NCBI GenBank assembly: GCA_963765555.1
Contig: CAVXWX010000005.1
Coordinates: 124,001-188,000 of the forward strand
DNA length: 64,000 bases
Origin: JL08 sp963765555
GTDB taxonomy: Bacteria; Pseudomonadota; Alphaproteobacteria; Rhodobacterales; Rhodobacteraceae
Direction: 5' to 3'
Part shown: piece by piece, positions 43,473 through 52,127 of the stretch
Layout of the letters: each line of letters begins with the position of its first letter
Position numbering within the stretch: position 1 is the first letter of the stretch
The notes under the pieces: model-generated
Seen by the model: the letters and a program-made list of their open reading frames with translations, nothing else
Databases searched by the model: none
Told to the model about the DNA's origin: nothing
Made by a program: the position numbers and the translations under genes

Positions 43473-43530
43473 TATCCACAGACTATCCACAGAAACATAC
43501 AATTTGCACCGTGACACCCGACGTGGATAA
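43473..43530 (+). promoter_or_regulatory. DnaA-box-like cluster in the dnaB leader
   Basis: TATCCACA occurs at 43473-43480 and again at 43484-43491, one helical turn apart. A reverse copy GTGGATAA lies at 43523-43530. Each differs from TTATCCACA by one base in nine. The cluster ends 30 bp before the dnaB start, so DnaA could regulate dnaB here. Confidence 0.55.
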
Positions 43531-43560
43531 GACAACCCTCCAAGGGGACAGAACAAGAAA

Positions 43561-45060
43561 ATGAACGAGATTTCGAGCATCAACACCGCCGAAACCGGCG
43601 CCCAATCCGCTGATATGATGCCCCATTCGATCGAGGCGGAACAACAGCTTCTGGGCGCGATCCTGACCAATAACGACGTGTTTGACCGCATCGCGTCGAT
43701 CATCGGCCCACAACATTTTTATGACCCTGTACACGCGCGCATATTCGAGATTGCAGCGGCGCGTATCGCGAAAAACAATCTGGCCTCGCCCGTCACGCTC
43801 AAGGCGTTCATGGAAGATGATGACGGCCTGCGCGAACTGGGTGGCCCACCCTATCTGGCGCGTCTGGCCGGGGCGGCAATCAGTGCGTTTGCGGTGCGCG
43901 ATTACGCCCAGATGATCTATGATCTGGCGATCCGGCGCGATCTGATATCTTTGGGCCGCGACATTTCGGCCAAGGCCGCGCGTGTTGATGTAGCATCCGA
44001 ACCCAAGGAACAGATCGTCGAGGCCGAACAGCATCTTTACAAGCTGGCCGAACAGGGACAGACGGATTCCGGGTTCCAATCGTTTTTGCGGGCTGTCACC
44101 GACGCCGTCAATGTCGCGAACGCGGCCTACCAGCGCGAAGGCGGGCTGGCCGGTGTGTCGACCGGTCTGATCGATATGGACAAAAAGCTAGGCGGATTGC
44201 ACCGGTCCGACCTTCTTATTCTCGCCGGTCGTCCATCGATGGGTAAAACATCACTGGCAACCAACATCGCATTCAACATCGCCAAAGCCTACAAACGCGG
44301 CTTGACCCCTGATGGCACCGAAGGGGCCGTGGATGGTGGCGTTGTCGGGTTTTATTCTCTTGAAATGAGCGCCGAGCAGCTCGCCGCGCGGATCCTGTCA
44401 GAGGCATCGGAAGTGTCCAGCGAACAGATCCGTCGCGGCGATATGACCGAAGGTGAATTCCGCCGCTTTGTCGATGCCGCCAAATCGCTGGAGGCGTGCC
44501 CGCTTTATATCGATGACACGCCCGCCCTGCCGATCAGCCAGCTGGCCGCCCGCGCCCGACGCCTGAAGCGGACACATGGTCTGGACGTTCTGATCGTGGA
44601 CTATTTGCAACTTGTGCGCCCCGCGTCCGCCAAAGACAGCCGCGTGAACGAGGTGTCCGAGATTACCCAAGGATTGAAGGCCATCGCGAAGGAACTGGAT
44701 ATTCCGGTTATCGCGCTGTCCCAGTTGTCGCGGCAGGTGGAAAGCCGCGAAGACAAACGCCCGCAACTGAGCGATCTGCGCGAATCCGGTTCGATCGAAC
44801 AGGATGCGGATGTGGTCATGTTCGTGTTCCGCGAGGAATATTACAAAGAACGCGAAAAGCCCGGCGATCACGAGTTGGAAAAGATGGCCGCATGGCAGGA
44901 CGAGATGGAACGCCTGCACGGCAAGGCCGAAGTTATTATCGGCAAACAACGTCACGGCCCCATCGGCACGGTTGAATTGTCCTTCGAAGGCCGGATCACG
45001 CGGTTTGGCAATCTGGTGAAACCGTGGCAGCAGGGCGACGCGGGCAATACCGAATTCTAG
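43561..45060 (+). CDS. dnaB: Replicative DNA helicase
   Basis: 499 residues. The N-terminal DnaB domain begins PHSIEAEQQLLGAILTNNDV, and the RecA-like ATPase domain has Walker A ILAGRPSMGKTSLATN and Walker B DVLIVDYLQL. LSDLRESGSIEQDADVVMFV is the H4 motif. The hexamer unwinds DNA ahead of the replication fork. The length is normal, with no intein. DnaA-like boxes lie directly upstream, and mipA and alr follow in the same direction. Confidence 0.97.
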   Translation: MNEISSINTAETGAQSADMMPHSIEAEQQLLGAILTNNDVFDRIASIIGPQHFYDPVHARIFEIAAARIAKNNLASPVTLKAFMEDDDGLRELGGPPYLARLAGAAISAFAVRDYAQMIYDLAIRRDLISLGRDISAKAARVDVASEPKEQIVEAEQHLYKLAEQGQTDSGFQSFLRAVTDAVNVANAAYQREGGLAGVSTGLIDMDKKLGGLHRSDLLILAGRPSMGKTSLATNIAFNIAKAYKRGLTPDGTEGAVDGGVVGFYSLEMSAEQLAARILSEASEVSSEQIRRGDMTEGEFRRFVDAAKSLEACPLYIDDTPALPISQLAARARRLKRTHGLDVLIVDYLQLVRPASAKDSRVNEVSEITQGLKAIAKELDIPVIALSQLSRQVESREDKRPQLSDLRESGSIEQDADVVMFVFREEYYKEREKPGDHELEKMAAWQDEMERLHGKAEVIIGKQRHGPIGTVELSFEGRITRFGNLVKPWQQGDAGNTEF

Positions 45061-45147
45061 AGCGCGCAAAAGATCGCCGCGCCGGTTGCCCATACTGATC
45101 TGACCGCAGCTTTGATCCGTATTATGGTTTTAACCTGCGAGCGCCCT

Positions 45148-45885
45148 ATGAAGACTTTCGTTGCCCTGATCATCTTCCTTCTTGTCCCGGCGACGCTTGC
45201 CGCCCAAGACCGCGCGCCTGACGGCTGGAACATCGGTGTGATCATCGCAACCGACAGCAACCCTTATATCGGGCAGAGCGCGGACGTGGTTCCTATTCCG
45301 CTGATCTCGTACCGGTCCGGTCCTTTATCGATCGGAACCAACGGTTTGGGATACCGCTTTGTCGAAACCGGCCCGTGGGCCGTGACTGTTGCGGCCCGTC
45401 CGCGGTTTTCCGGTCTGATTTCAACAGACGGGGCCCTGCTGGACGGGATCGACAGGCAGGTGACCGGCGATGTCGCGCTGGAGGCGCGGTATGACATCGG
45501 AGTTTATTACGCCAGTTTCGACCTGCGGCAGGAATTCACCGGCGAACATGACGGGCAGGAATTGCGGTTTGGCGTGGGCACGCGCACCAAGGTTGGGCGT
45601 GTCGGGCTGGATCTGGGGGCGGGTGCGTTTTGGCAGAACGACGATCTAAGCCGCTATATCTGGGGTGTCGCCCCGTCCGAGGCCGCAATCGGGCGTCCCG
45701 CCTACGCGCCCGGTGATGTGATTGTTCCCTATGTCAGCCTGCGCGCCAGACTTCCGATTTCCGGAAACTGGAGCCTTCTGGGCACCGTGCGCGTTGATTT
45801 CCTGAATTCCGACATCAGCGGCAGCCCGATTATCGAGGATGACCAGCTGTTCAGCGGGGCATTGGGCATTTCCTACAGCTTTTGA
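45148..45885 (+). CDS. MipA/OmpV-family outer-membrane protein
   Basis: 245 residues. The signal peptide MKTFVALIIFLLVPATLAAQ is followed by a 12-strand-type beta-barrel sequence with alternating residues (for example GVIIATDSNPYIGQSADVVP and VPYVSLRARLPISGNWSLLG). It ends in an aromatic residue (GISYSF), as outer-membrane barrels do. E. coli MipA scaffolds murein synthases and lytic transglycosylases; the role here is inferred from family. The ATG at 45148 fits the signal peptide best. Confidence 0.85.
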   Translation: MKTFVALIIFLLVPATLAAQDRAPDGWNIGVIIATDSNPYIGQSADVVPIPLISYRSGPLSIGTNGLGYRFVETGPWAVTVAARPRFSGLISTDGALLDGIDRQVTGDVALEARYDIGVYYASFDLRQEFTGEHDGQELRFGVGTRTKVGRVGLDLGAGAFWQNDDLSRYIWGVAPSEAAIGRPAYAPGDVIVPYVSLRARLPISGNWSLLGTVRVDFLNSDISGSPIIEDDQLFSGALGISYSF

Positions 45886-45973
45886 CCGATTTTGTGCGCA
45901 CCTTTGTCCGCCACCGGGCGAACAGAATGCCATTGCCTCTTGACCCTGCCCGCGCGGATGTCATGAACGGCGC

Positions 45974-47008
45974 ATGACAACCGGTAACCTGAGCATTGAT
46001 CTAAAGGCCGTGGTGGCCAACTGGCGCGCGCTGGATGCGTTAAGCACCTGTGAAACCGCCGCAGTGGTCAAGGCCGACGGGTACGGGCTCGGCATTGGCG
46101 AGATCGCAACGGCGCTGGCCGGTGCCGGCGTGCGAACATTCTTTGTGGCCTATGCGAGCGAAGGCGCAGTTGTGCGCAAGGCAATTGGGCGTGGGCCAAC
46201 CATTTATGTCCTCAGCGGGCATATGCACGGCGATACCGCGCGGCTGCGCAATCACGCGCTTACGCCTTTGATCAATTCCATTGACCAGATGGTGCGCCAC
46301 GTTGAATCCCTTCCCGATGCGCCCTTTGGCATCCAGCTGGATACCGGAATGAACCGGTTGGGTCTGGAAGCCGGAGAATGGGCCGCCCTCAAAGAGGTGG
46401 CATTGCCTTTGGGGCCAACGCTGATCACGTCCCATCTGGCCTGTGCGGACACCCCCGAGCATCCGATGAATGGCCAACAACTGAATACGTTCCGACAGAT
46501 GACGCAGGGCCTTGATATTCCGATGTCGCTGGCCGCAACCGGAGGCCTGTTTCTGGGCGAAGAGTATCACATGGATATGACACGCCCCGGTATCGGTCTG
46601 TTTGGCGGCCTGCCCTTTGTCGAGGCCCAGCCGGTGGTGCGCCTTGATCTGCCGGTTATTCAGGTCCGCGATGTGCAAGTCGGCGAAACGGTGGGGTATG
46701 CGAACACCTGGGTTGCAAACCGCCCATCGCGCGTCGCGACAGTGGCCGCCGGATACGCCGACGGTCTTCTGCGCTGCCTTGGCCCAACCGCGCACATGTT
46801 CGCAGAACAGACCGCCTGCCCGATTGTGGGCCGTATATCCATGGATCTGATCACCGTCGACGTAACCGATTTGGAAGCTGATCCCGAAACGATGGAAATT
46901 CTGGGCCCGCATCAGTCCATTGATACCTTGGCGACAGCAGCGGGCACCATCGGCTATGAAATCCTGACAGCGCTTGGCGCGCGATACACACGGGATTATT
47001 CCGAATGA
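45974..47008 (+). CDS. alr: Alanine racemase
   Basis: 344 residues. It makes D-alanine for peptidoglycan. The pyridoxal phosphate lysine is Lys33 in AAVVKADGYGLG. The second catalytic base is the Tyr in ETVGYANTW, and RISMDLITVDVT is a conserved C-terminal segment. The length is a little below the usual 360-370. The stop overlaps the mlaE start by four bases (ATGA). Confidence 0.94.
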   Translation: MTTGNLSIDLKAVVANWRALDALSTCETAAVVKADGYGLGIGEIATALAGAGVRTFFVAYASEGAVVRKAIGRGPTIYVLSGHMHGDTARLRNHALTPLINSIDQMVRHVESLPDAPFGIQLDTGMNRLGLEAGEWAALKEVALPLGPTLITSHLACADTPEHPMNGQQLNTFRQMTQGLDIPMSLAATGGLFLGEEYHMDMTRPGIGLFGGLPFVEAQPVVRLDLPVIQVRDVQVGETVGYANTWVANRPSRVATVAAGYADGLLRCLGPTAHMFAEQTACPIVGRISMDLITVDVTDLEADPETMEILGPHQSIDTLATAAGTIGYEILTALGARYTRDYSE

Positions 47009-47788
47009 TCCTGACCGCACCATTGGCAGCCTTGGGCCGGACAATGCTGGCCCTTATGGGGGCAATCGGGCGCGTGGCAATATTTGCCTTCGATGCGATC
47101 AGCCATATGCTGCGACCACCGTTCTACCCCCGCGAATTTGCCCATGCCATGCTACACATCGGATGGTTGTCCATTGCCGGTTGTCGGCCTGACCGCCTTG
47201 TTTACCGGTGGCGCATTGGCCTTGCAGATCTATGCAGGGGGGGCACGTTTCAACGCCGAGGCGGTGGTGCCGCAAATCGTTGCCATCGGCATGGTGCGCG
47301 AATTGGGGCCCGTGATGGTCGGCCTGATGATCGCGGCGCGTGTGACATCCTCTATCGCGGCGGAAATCGCCACGATGAAAGTGACCGAACAGATTGACGC
47401 ACTTGTCACCTTGTCGACCCACCCGATGAAATACCTGACCGCCCCGCGCGTGCTGGCGGCCCTGATCACGGTGCCTTTGCTGGTTGGCATCGGGGACATT
47501 ATCGGTGTTTTTGGCGGCTATGCTGTTTCGACTGGCACGCTGGGGTTCAACCCCGCGACCTACCTTAAGAATACAGCCGATTTTCTGGAACCGCTGGATA
47601 TCATTTCGTCGCTGACCAAAGGCGCGGTCTTTGGTTTTATCGCCGCCTTGCTGGGGTGTTACTATGGCATGAACTCGGGGCGTGGTGCCCAAGGCGTTGG
47701 CCGGGCGACCAAAGGATCGGTCGAAGCCGCCGCCGTGCTGATACTGGCCAGCAACTTCGTGCTTACGGGGGTATTCTTTTCGGTATGA
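47005..47788 (+). CDS. mlaE: MlaE-type lipid ABC transporter permease (frame broken once, read as one gene)
   Basis: About 260 residues with five membrane segments. VPQIVAIGMVRELGPVMVGL and LIAARVTSSIAAEIATMKVTEQ-like sequence (quoted in part) are the MlaE signature. MKYLTAPRVLAALITVPLL and LGCYYGMNSGRGAQGVG follow. The frame breaks near 47176: coding TCCATTGCCGG has one G too many, and removing it gives LSIPVVGLTALFTG. It forms the membrane part of the phospholipid transport system between the membranes. The start overlaps alr, and the stop overlaps mlaF as ATGA. Confidence 0.9.
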
Positions 47789-48531
47789 TTGAGATGGAAC
47801 ACGTCACGAAATCATTCGGAAGCAAGGTTGTGTTGCGCGATTTTGACCTGTCTGTTCCGCGCGGCGAAAGCATGGTGATCATCGGCGGATCCGGCACCGG
47901 TAAATCGGTGGCCTTGAAATGCATTCTGGGGCTGATCAAACCGGATGGTGGTAAAATTACGGTGGACGGCACCGATGCCGCCAGCGGAGACCGTGACGCA
48001 TTTCTGGCGCGGTTCGGCATGCTGTTTCAGGGGGGCGCATTGTTTGATTCCCTTCCCGTCTGGCAGAATGTGGGGTTTCGATTGCTGCGCGGATCGCTCA
48101 AACGGCCCCAGGACGAAGCGCGCGCCATTGCCATCGAAAAACTGCGTCGCGTCGGTCTGACACCGGATGTCGCCGATCTGTTCCCGTCCGAACTGTCGGG
48201 GGGCATGCAAAAACGCGTGGGGTTGGCCCGCGCAATTGCGGCCGAACCCGAAATCATCTTTTTCGATGAACCCACAACCGGCCTTGATCCGATCATGTCC
48301 GGTGTGATTAACGATCTGATCCGCGAAATCGTTGTTGAAATGGGGGCGACGGCCATGACCATCACCCATGATATGTCTTCCGTGCGTGCCATCGCAGACA
48401 AGGTCGCAATGCTGCATGACGGTGTGATCCAATGGACAGGCCCGGTGGCCGACATGGACAATTCCGGCGACCCCTACCTGGACCAGTTTATCAACGGGCG
48501 CGCCGAAGGTCCGATCGAAGCGGTGCGTTAG
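47785..48531 (+). CDS. mlaF: MlaF-type lipid ABC transporter ATPase
   Basis: 248 residues. Walker A is GGSGTGKS, the Q-loop is in MLFQGGALFDSLPVWQNVGF, the signature LSGGMQKRVGLARA, Walker B IIFFDEPTTGLDP, and the switch His is in MTITHDM. It powers the MlaE permease. No mlaD, mlaC or mlaB gene follows, so the rest of the system must lie elsewhere. The start overlaps the mlaE stop. Confidence 0.94.
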   Translation: MIEMEHVTKSFGSKVVLRDFDLSVPRGESMVIIGGSGTGKSVALKCILGLIKPDGGKITVDGTDAASGDRDAFLARFGMLFQGGALFDSLPVWQNVGFRLLRGSLKRPQDEARAIAIEKLRRVGLTPDVADLFPSELSGGMQKRVGLARAIAAEPEIIFFDEPTTGLDPIMSGVINDLIREIVVEMGATAMTITHDMSSVRAIADKVAMLHDGVIQWTGPVADMDNSGDPYLDQFINGRAEGPIEAVR

Positions 48532-48699
48532 ATTTTAACCTCGGTCCTGCGGCCCGACCTCCTGTCCAAAAAACAGGTGAAACGCGGGCTGGTTCGGCGG
48601 CACGGCGCCGAGACCGTCAGGTGCGACACCACCTGCGGTTGACGGTGAGGCACCCTTCATCAAGGCTTGATACAACACGAAATCCGGAGGTCTACCGCA
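48532..48699. other. Leader region before the small membrane protein gene
   Basis: It contains several GC-rich inverted repeats, for example CAGGTG..CCACCTG near 48619-48636 and CCTGT..ACAGG near 48561-48577. None has a clear T-run, so I cannot call a terminator or a structured RNA. No gene seen. Confidence 0.35.
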
Positions 48700-48960
48700 G
48701 TGTCGAGCCTCGCTTTGAATGCTCTCGTCGGTCTGGCCTTTTTCTGTCTGCCGATAGGGATTGCCTGCCTTGCGCTGCGACGTTTCCGACTTTCGCGCAC
48801 CGCAAACCGGCGGCTTTACGCTGCGATGGCCGGTCTTTGCGTCTGTTCCGCGCTGTGGGTATTGGCCGCTTTTTTCATTGGGCAGTCATCAGTGGCGTTG
48901 GCCCTGATCTTGTCGGCAATGATGCTGCCGTTGTGGATTTTGCTGCGCGCCGTCGTGTGA
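48700..48960 (+). CDS. Small hypothetical membrane protein
   Basis: 86 residues, almost all hydrophobic, with three membrane segments (about 5-24, 38-57 and 61-82) and a short basic loop RRFRLSRTANRRLY. I do not recognise the family. The GTG at 48700 is chosen because CCGGAGG lies nine bases upstream; an in-frame TTG at 48667 has no such site. The codon pattern is like that of its neighbours. It lies between mlaF and radA in the same direction. Confidence 0.6.
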   Translation: MSSLALNALVGLAFFCLPIGIACLALRRFRLSRTANRRLYAAMAGLCVCSALWVLAAFFIGQSSVALALILSAMMLPLWILLRAVV

Positions 48961-49114
48961 TCTGAACCGGTCCCTATCTGGAACCGCGCTTCCATCACCC
49001 CGTTCGGCGTAAAAGGGTTAGGCAAAGGGCGAAATACCTTCGGATCCGGCCTTATTTCAACGCCACGGACATTCGGCATTTGACGTGATCGTGGCAGTCG
49101 GGCATCAGACCCCT

Positions 49115-50479
49115 ATGGCAAAAACCAAAACCTTTTCCTGCACGGCCTGTGGCGCGGTGTCCAACAAATGGTCGGGGCGCTGTGACGGGTGCGGCGACTG
49201 GAACACCATTGTCGAAGACACCCCCCTGTCCGCTGGCCCTGCCAGCAAATCGCTGGGCGCGCGGCGCGGGTCGGCGATGACACTGACAGACCTTGCCAGT
49301 CAGGAAACACCACCACCGCGCACCACCAGCGGGATGGGCGAACTGGACCGCGTGTTGGGCGGCGGGCTTGTGCCGTCCTCGGCCATTCTGGTGGGCGGCG
49401 ATCCCGGTATCGGCAAATCCACCCTGCTGTTGCAAGCTGCCGCCAAATTCGCGCAGGCCGGATTGAAAACCATCTATGTGTCCGGCGAAGAGGCCAGCGC
49501 ACAGGTGCGGATGCGTGCGCAGCGTCTGGGTCTGGAAACCGCACCCGTCAAACTGGCCACTGAAACCAACCTGCGCGATATCCTGACCACGCTGGAAGCG
49601 GAACGCCCGCAACTGGCCATTATCGATTCCATCCAGACCATGTGGGCCGACAATGTCGAAAGCGCACCGGGATCGGTCAGTCAGGTGCGCGCCGCAGCAC
49701 ATGAATTGACGAATTTCGCCAAACGCAAAGGCGTATCTGTTGTTCTCGTCGGTCACGTCACCAAAGACGGACAAATCGCAGGTCCGCGTGTGGTGGAACA
49801 TATGGTTGATACTGTGCTGTATTTCGAAGGCGAACGGGGGCACCAGTTCCGTATCCTGCGCGCCGTTAAAAACCGCTTTGGCCCCGCCGACGAAATCGGT
49901 GTGTTTGAAATGACAGGTCTGGGTCTGGCCGAGGTCACGAACCCCTCGGCGCTGTTCCTGTCAGAACGCGGCGATCCATCGCCCGGATCGGTGGTGTTTG
50001 CAGGGATCGAAGGCACACGCCCGATGCTGGTGGAATTGCAGGCCCTTGTTGCGCCCTCGCCCCATTCACAGGCACGGCGCACGGTCGTGGGCTGGGACTC
50101 GGGGCGATTGGCGATGATCCTTGCTGTGCTCGAAGCACGTTGTGGCATCCCGTTTACCGGGCTTGATGTCTATCTGAACGTGGCGGGGGGCATGAAAATT
50201 TCCGAACCGGCGGCTGATCTGGCAGTGGCCGCCGCCTTGCTTAGCGCGCGGGAAGACGCCGCTTTGCCCGCTGAAACTGTTGTTTTTGGTGAAATAAGCC
50301 TGTCTGGTGCCCTTCGTCCGGCCCCTCAGACCGAAAACAGGTTGAAAGAAGCGCAAAAACTTGGTTTCACGTCAGCCATCACGGCGAGTGGTGGAAAGGC
50401 TGGCGGCACAGCGGGCCTTAACGTACAAAAGATCAGTGATCTGACCGGCTTTGTCGGTGACATTTTCGGCGCAGGATAG
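49115..50479 (+). CDS. radA: DNA repair protein RadA
   Basis: 454 residues. It has an N-terminal C4 zinc finger (FSCTACGAVSNKWSGRCDGCG), quoted here by its cysteines Cys9, Cys12, Cys23 and Cys26, and a RecA-like core with Walker A GGDPGIGKST. The RadA-specific KNRFG motif is in RAVKNRFGPADEIGVF. A C-terminal Lon-like domain (ARRTVVGWDSGRLAMILAVL) follows without the protease Ser-Lys pair. It promotes branch migration in recombination. The ATG at 49115 begins MAKTKTFSC. Confidence 0.96.
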   Translation: MAKTKTFSCTACGAVSNKWSGRCDGCGDWNTIVEDTPLSAGPASKSLGARRGSAMTLTDLASQETPPPRTTSGMGELDRVLGGGLVPSSAILVGGDPGIGKSTLLLQAAAKFAQAGLKTIYVSGEEASAQVRMRAQRLGLETAPVKLATETNLRDILTTLEAERPQLAIIDSIQTMWADNVESAPGSVSQVRAAAHELTNFAKRKGVSVVLVGHVTKDGQIAGPRVVEHMVDTVLYFEGERGHQFRILRAVKNRFGPADEIGVFEMTGLGLAEVTNPSALFLSERGDPSPGSVVFAGIEGTRPMLVELQALVAPSPHSQARRTVVGWDSGRLAMILAVLEARCGIPFTGLDVYLNVAGGMKISEPAADLAVAAALLSAREDAALPAETVVFGEISLSGALRPAPQTENRLKEAQKLGFTSAITASGGKAGGTAGLNVQKISDLTGFVGDIFGAG

Positions 50480-50505
50480 CGTCACGGGACGAAAAAGGGA
50501 CAGGC

Positions 50506-51066
50506 ATGGAAGGTTTCACGCTCATCGATGGCGCCGTTGCGGTGGTTATCGTGCTTTCGGCACTGCTGGCCTACGGGCGTGGTCTGGTCCGGGAACTGTT
50601 GGCGATTGCGGGATGGGTCGGCGCGGCTTTTCTGGCGTTTATCTTCGCACCACAAGTGGAACCGCTTGTCCGTGAAATACCGGTTCTGGGGGATTTTATC
50701 GCTGGCAGTTGTGAACTGTCGATCATCGCGGCGTTTGCTGCGGTGTTTGCCGTTGCACTGATCGTTGTCTCTCTGTTCACGCCGCTGTTTTCCTCGGTCG
50801 TGCAACGCTCGGCGCTTGGCGGCGTTGATCAAGGGTTGGGCTTTCTGTTCGGTGTGGCGCGCGGTGTTCTGCTGGTTGCAATCGCATTCTTTGTCTACGG
50901 CACTGTTGTGACCGGCCAAAGCTTTGCCATGGTCGATGACAGCCGCTCGGCGCAGGTGTTTGGCACGGTCAGTGGCCAGATCGAAGAACGCAATCCGGAA
51001 CAGGCGCTCGGCTGGATCACCCAGCAATACGAACAACTGGTCGGCAACTGCGGCGCATCACAATAA
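50506..51066 (+). CDS. cvpA: CvpA-family membrane protein
   Basis: 186 residues with four membrane helices in the first 125 (AVAVVIVLSALLAYGRGLVR, VGAAFLAFIFAP, AAFAAVFAVALIVVSLF and GVARGVLLVAIAFFVYG) and a polar C-terminus. GRGLVRELLAIAGWVGA is characteristic of CvpA. The family often precedes purF, as here, with only the Hint-domain gene between them. A role in envelope homeostasis or purine-linked export is not settled. The start ATG at 50506 is 26 bp after radA. Confidence 0.92.
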   Translation: MEGFTLIDGAVAVVIVLSALLAYGRGLVRELLAIAGWVGAAFLAFIFAPQVEPLVREIPVLGDFIAGSCELSIIAAFAAVFAVALIVVSLFTPLFSSVVQRSALGGVDQGLGFLFGVARGVLLVAIAFFVYGTVVTGQSFAMVDDSRSAQVFGTVSGQIEERNPEQALGWITQQYEQLVGNCGASQ

Positions 51067-51365
51067 CCCGGTTCGGCGCGCGTTTTCGGACTGTGGTTTT
51101 GCCGCAAACCGGTTTTGCGCCAAAACCACCTCGATAGAATCGCCCCTGGGGAAACGCCTAATAAAAGGCGCATTCGCCGCCTTGTGGTTAACACAATATG
51201 ACTGCGCGTTCTCGTATCCATCCAAATAACTGCGCGCACGATCGATTGATCGGGCAGACGAAAAAGCTCTGTGATTAAGCCGCAATAAGGTCGAAGAATC
51301 GGCAGATTTGCACCGGCCAATTGGGGGCAGACAACCTGCAAACCCATAGCCAAAGGATACCTCCC
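51067..51365. other. Intergenic region before the Hint-domain gene
   Basis: No gene seen. AACGCCTAATAAAAGGCGCA near 51151-51170 can form a short hairpin. A promoter for the gene at 51366 must lie here, but I could not define it. Confidence 0.4.
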
Positions 51366-51983
51366 ATGTTGCTCAATCACACCTCGGACTTTGCAAATTT
51401 CACCCCGACCACGGTACGCCCCGCCTGCCCTGTCTTGCCACACCTGAAACCGGCCGAACGCATCGCCGCAATGGATGCCGACACGCGTATCGAAACGGCC
51501 CAAGGCTGGCGCCCAGCGGGACAATTGTGCGCCGGTGATCTGGTGCACACACTGGATGGCGGTCTTGTGCCCGTGGCAACGGCGCGCACCCGGCAAATGC
51601 CGCAATATTCCTGTGATGTGTGGTTTATCCCGCAGGGTGCCTTGAACAATTGTGATGCCGTGCGCGTCACTGCCGCCCAAAACCTGTTGATATCAAATAC
51701 AATGTGCGACGCATTGTTTGGCACACCGGATGTATTGGTTCCAGCGCGGGCCATGGCAGGGTTCCGCGGCATTACAGCGGGTGCGGGCCTGACCGCCACA
51801 CATCTGGTCGAACTGGCGTTCGAACAGGACGAAGTGATCTTTGCCCAAAGCGGAACACTGCTGCATTGCCCCGCGGCAAATGGCAAAGGCGACGGGTTCT
51901 TCCGCACACTGGCCTATGGCGAAGCGCGCGCACTGCTGACGCTGATGTCGGGCAACCACTGCGCACCCGATCTGGCGGCATGA
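51366..51983 (+). CDS. Hint-domain protein lacking the N-terminal catalytic cysteine
   Basis: 205 residues. MDADTRIETAQGWRPAGQL-type sequence from residue 36, followed by CAGDLVHTLDGGLVPVATA, is the start of a Hint (hedgehog/intein) domain. VRVTAAQNLLISNTMCDALF corresponds to the usual histidine-containing block. In active Hint domains a Cys precedes the xxxTxI motif; here it is Ala (ERIAAMDADTRIE), so self-splicing or cleavage is unlikely. Rhodobacteraceae carry many such stand-alone Hint proteins of unknown role. The ATG at 51366 has AAAGGA upstream. Confidence 0.8.
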   Translation: MLLNHTSDFANFTPTTVRPACPVLPHLKPAERIAAMDADTRIETAQGWRPAGQLCAGDLVHTLDGGLVPVATARTRQMPQYSCDVWFIPQGALNNCDAVRVTAAQNLLISNTMCDALFGTPDVLVPARAMAGFRGITAGAGLTATHLVELAFEQDEVIFAQSGTLLHCPAANGKGDGFFRTLAYGEARALLTLMSGNHCAPDLAA

Positions 51984-52087
51984 GCATGCCGGCCAAATGC
52001 GACCACTGCGTGCGCCTGTGCCCGTTGCACAGGCGCACCCGCTTTGACGAATGTTACCTAAGGGCGTTTATTGTGATCCTTTCGTGA
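51980..52087 (+). CDS. Possible 35-residue cysteine-rich small protein
   Basis: The ATG overlaps the stop of the Hint-domain gene as ATGA. The frame encodes MSMPAKCDHCVRLCPLHRRT and a further 15 residues, with CxxC, another Cys, a His and a later Cys (Cys25). The spacing could bind zinc. There is no independent ribosome site, so it would rely on coupling. It may be chance. Confidence 0.3.
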   Translation: MSMPAKCDHCVRLCPLHRRTRFDECYLRAFIVILS

Positions 52088-52127
52088 CATGCCCCGCGCA
52101 AAACAGTAAGACAGACATGCCCCTATG

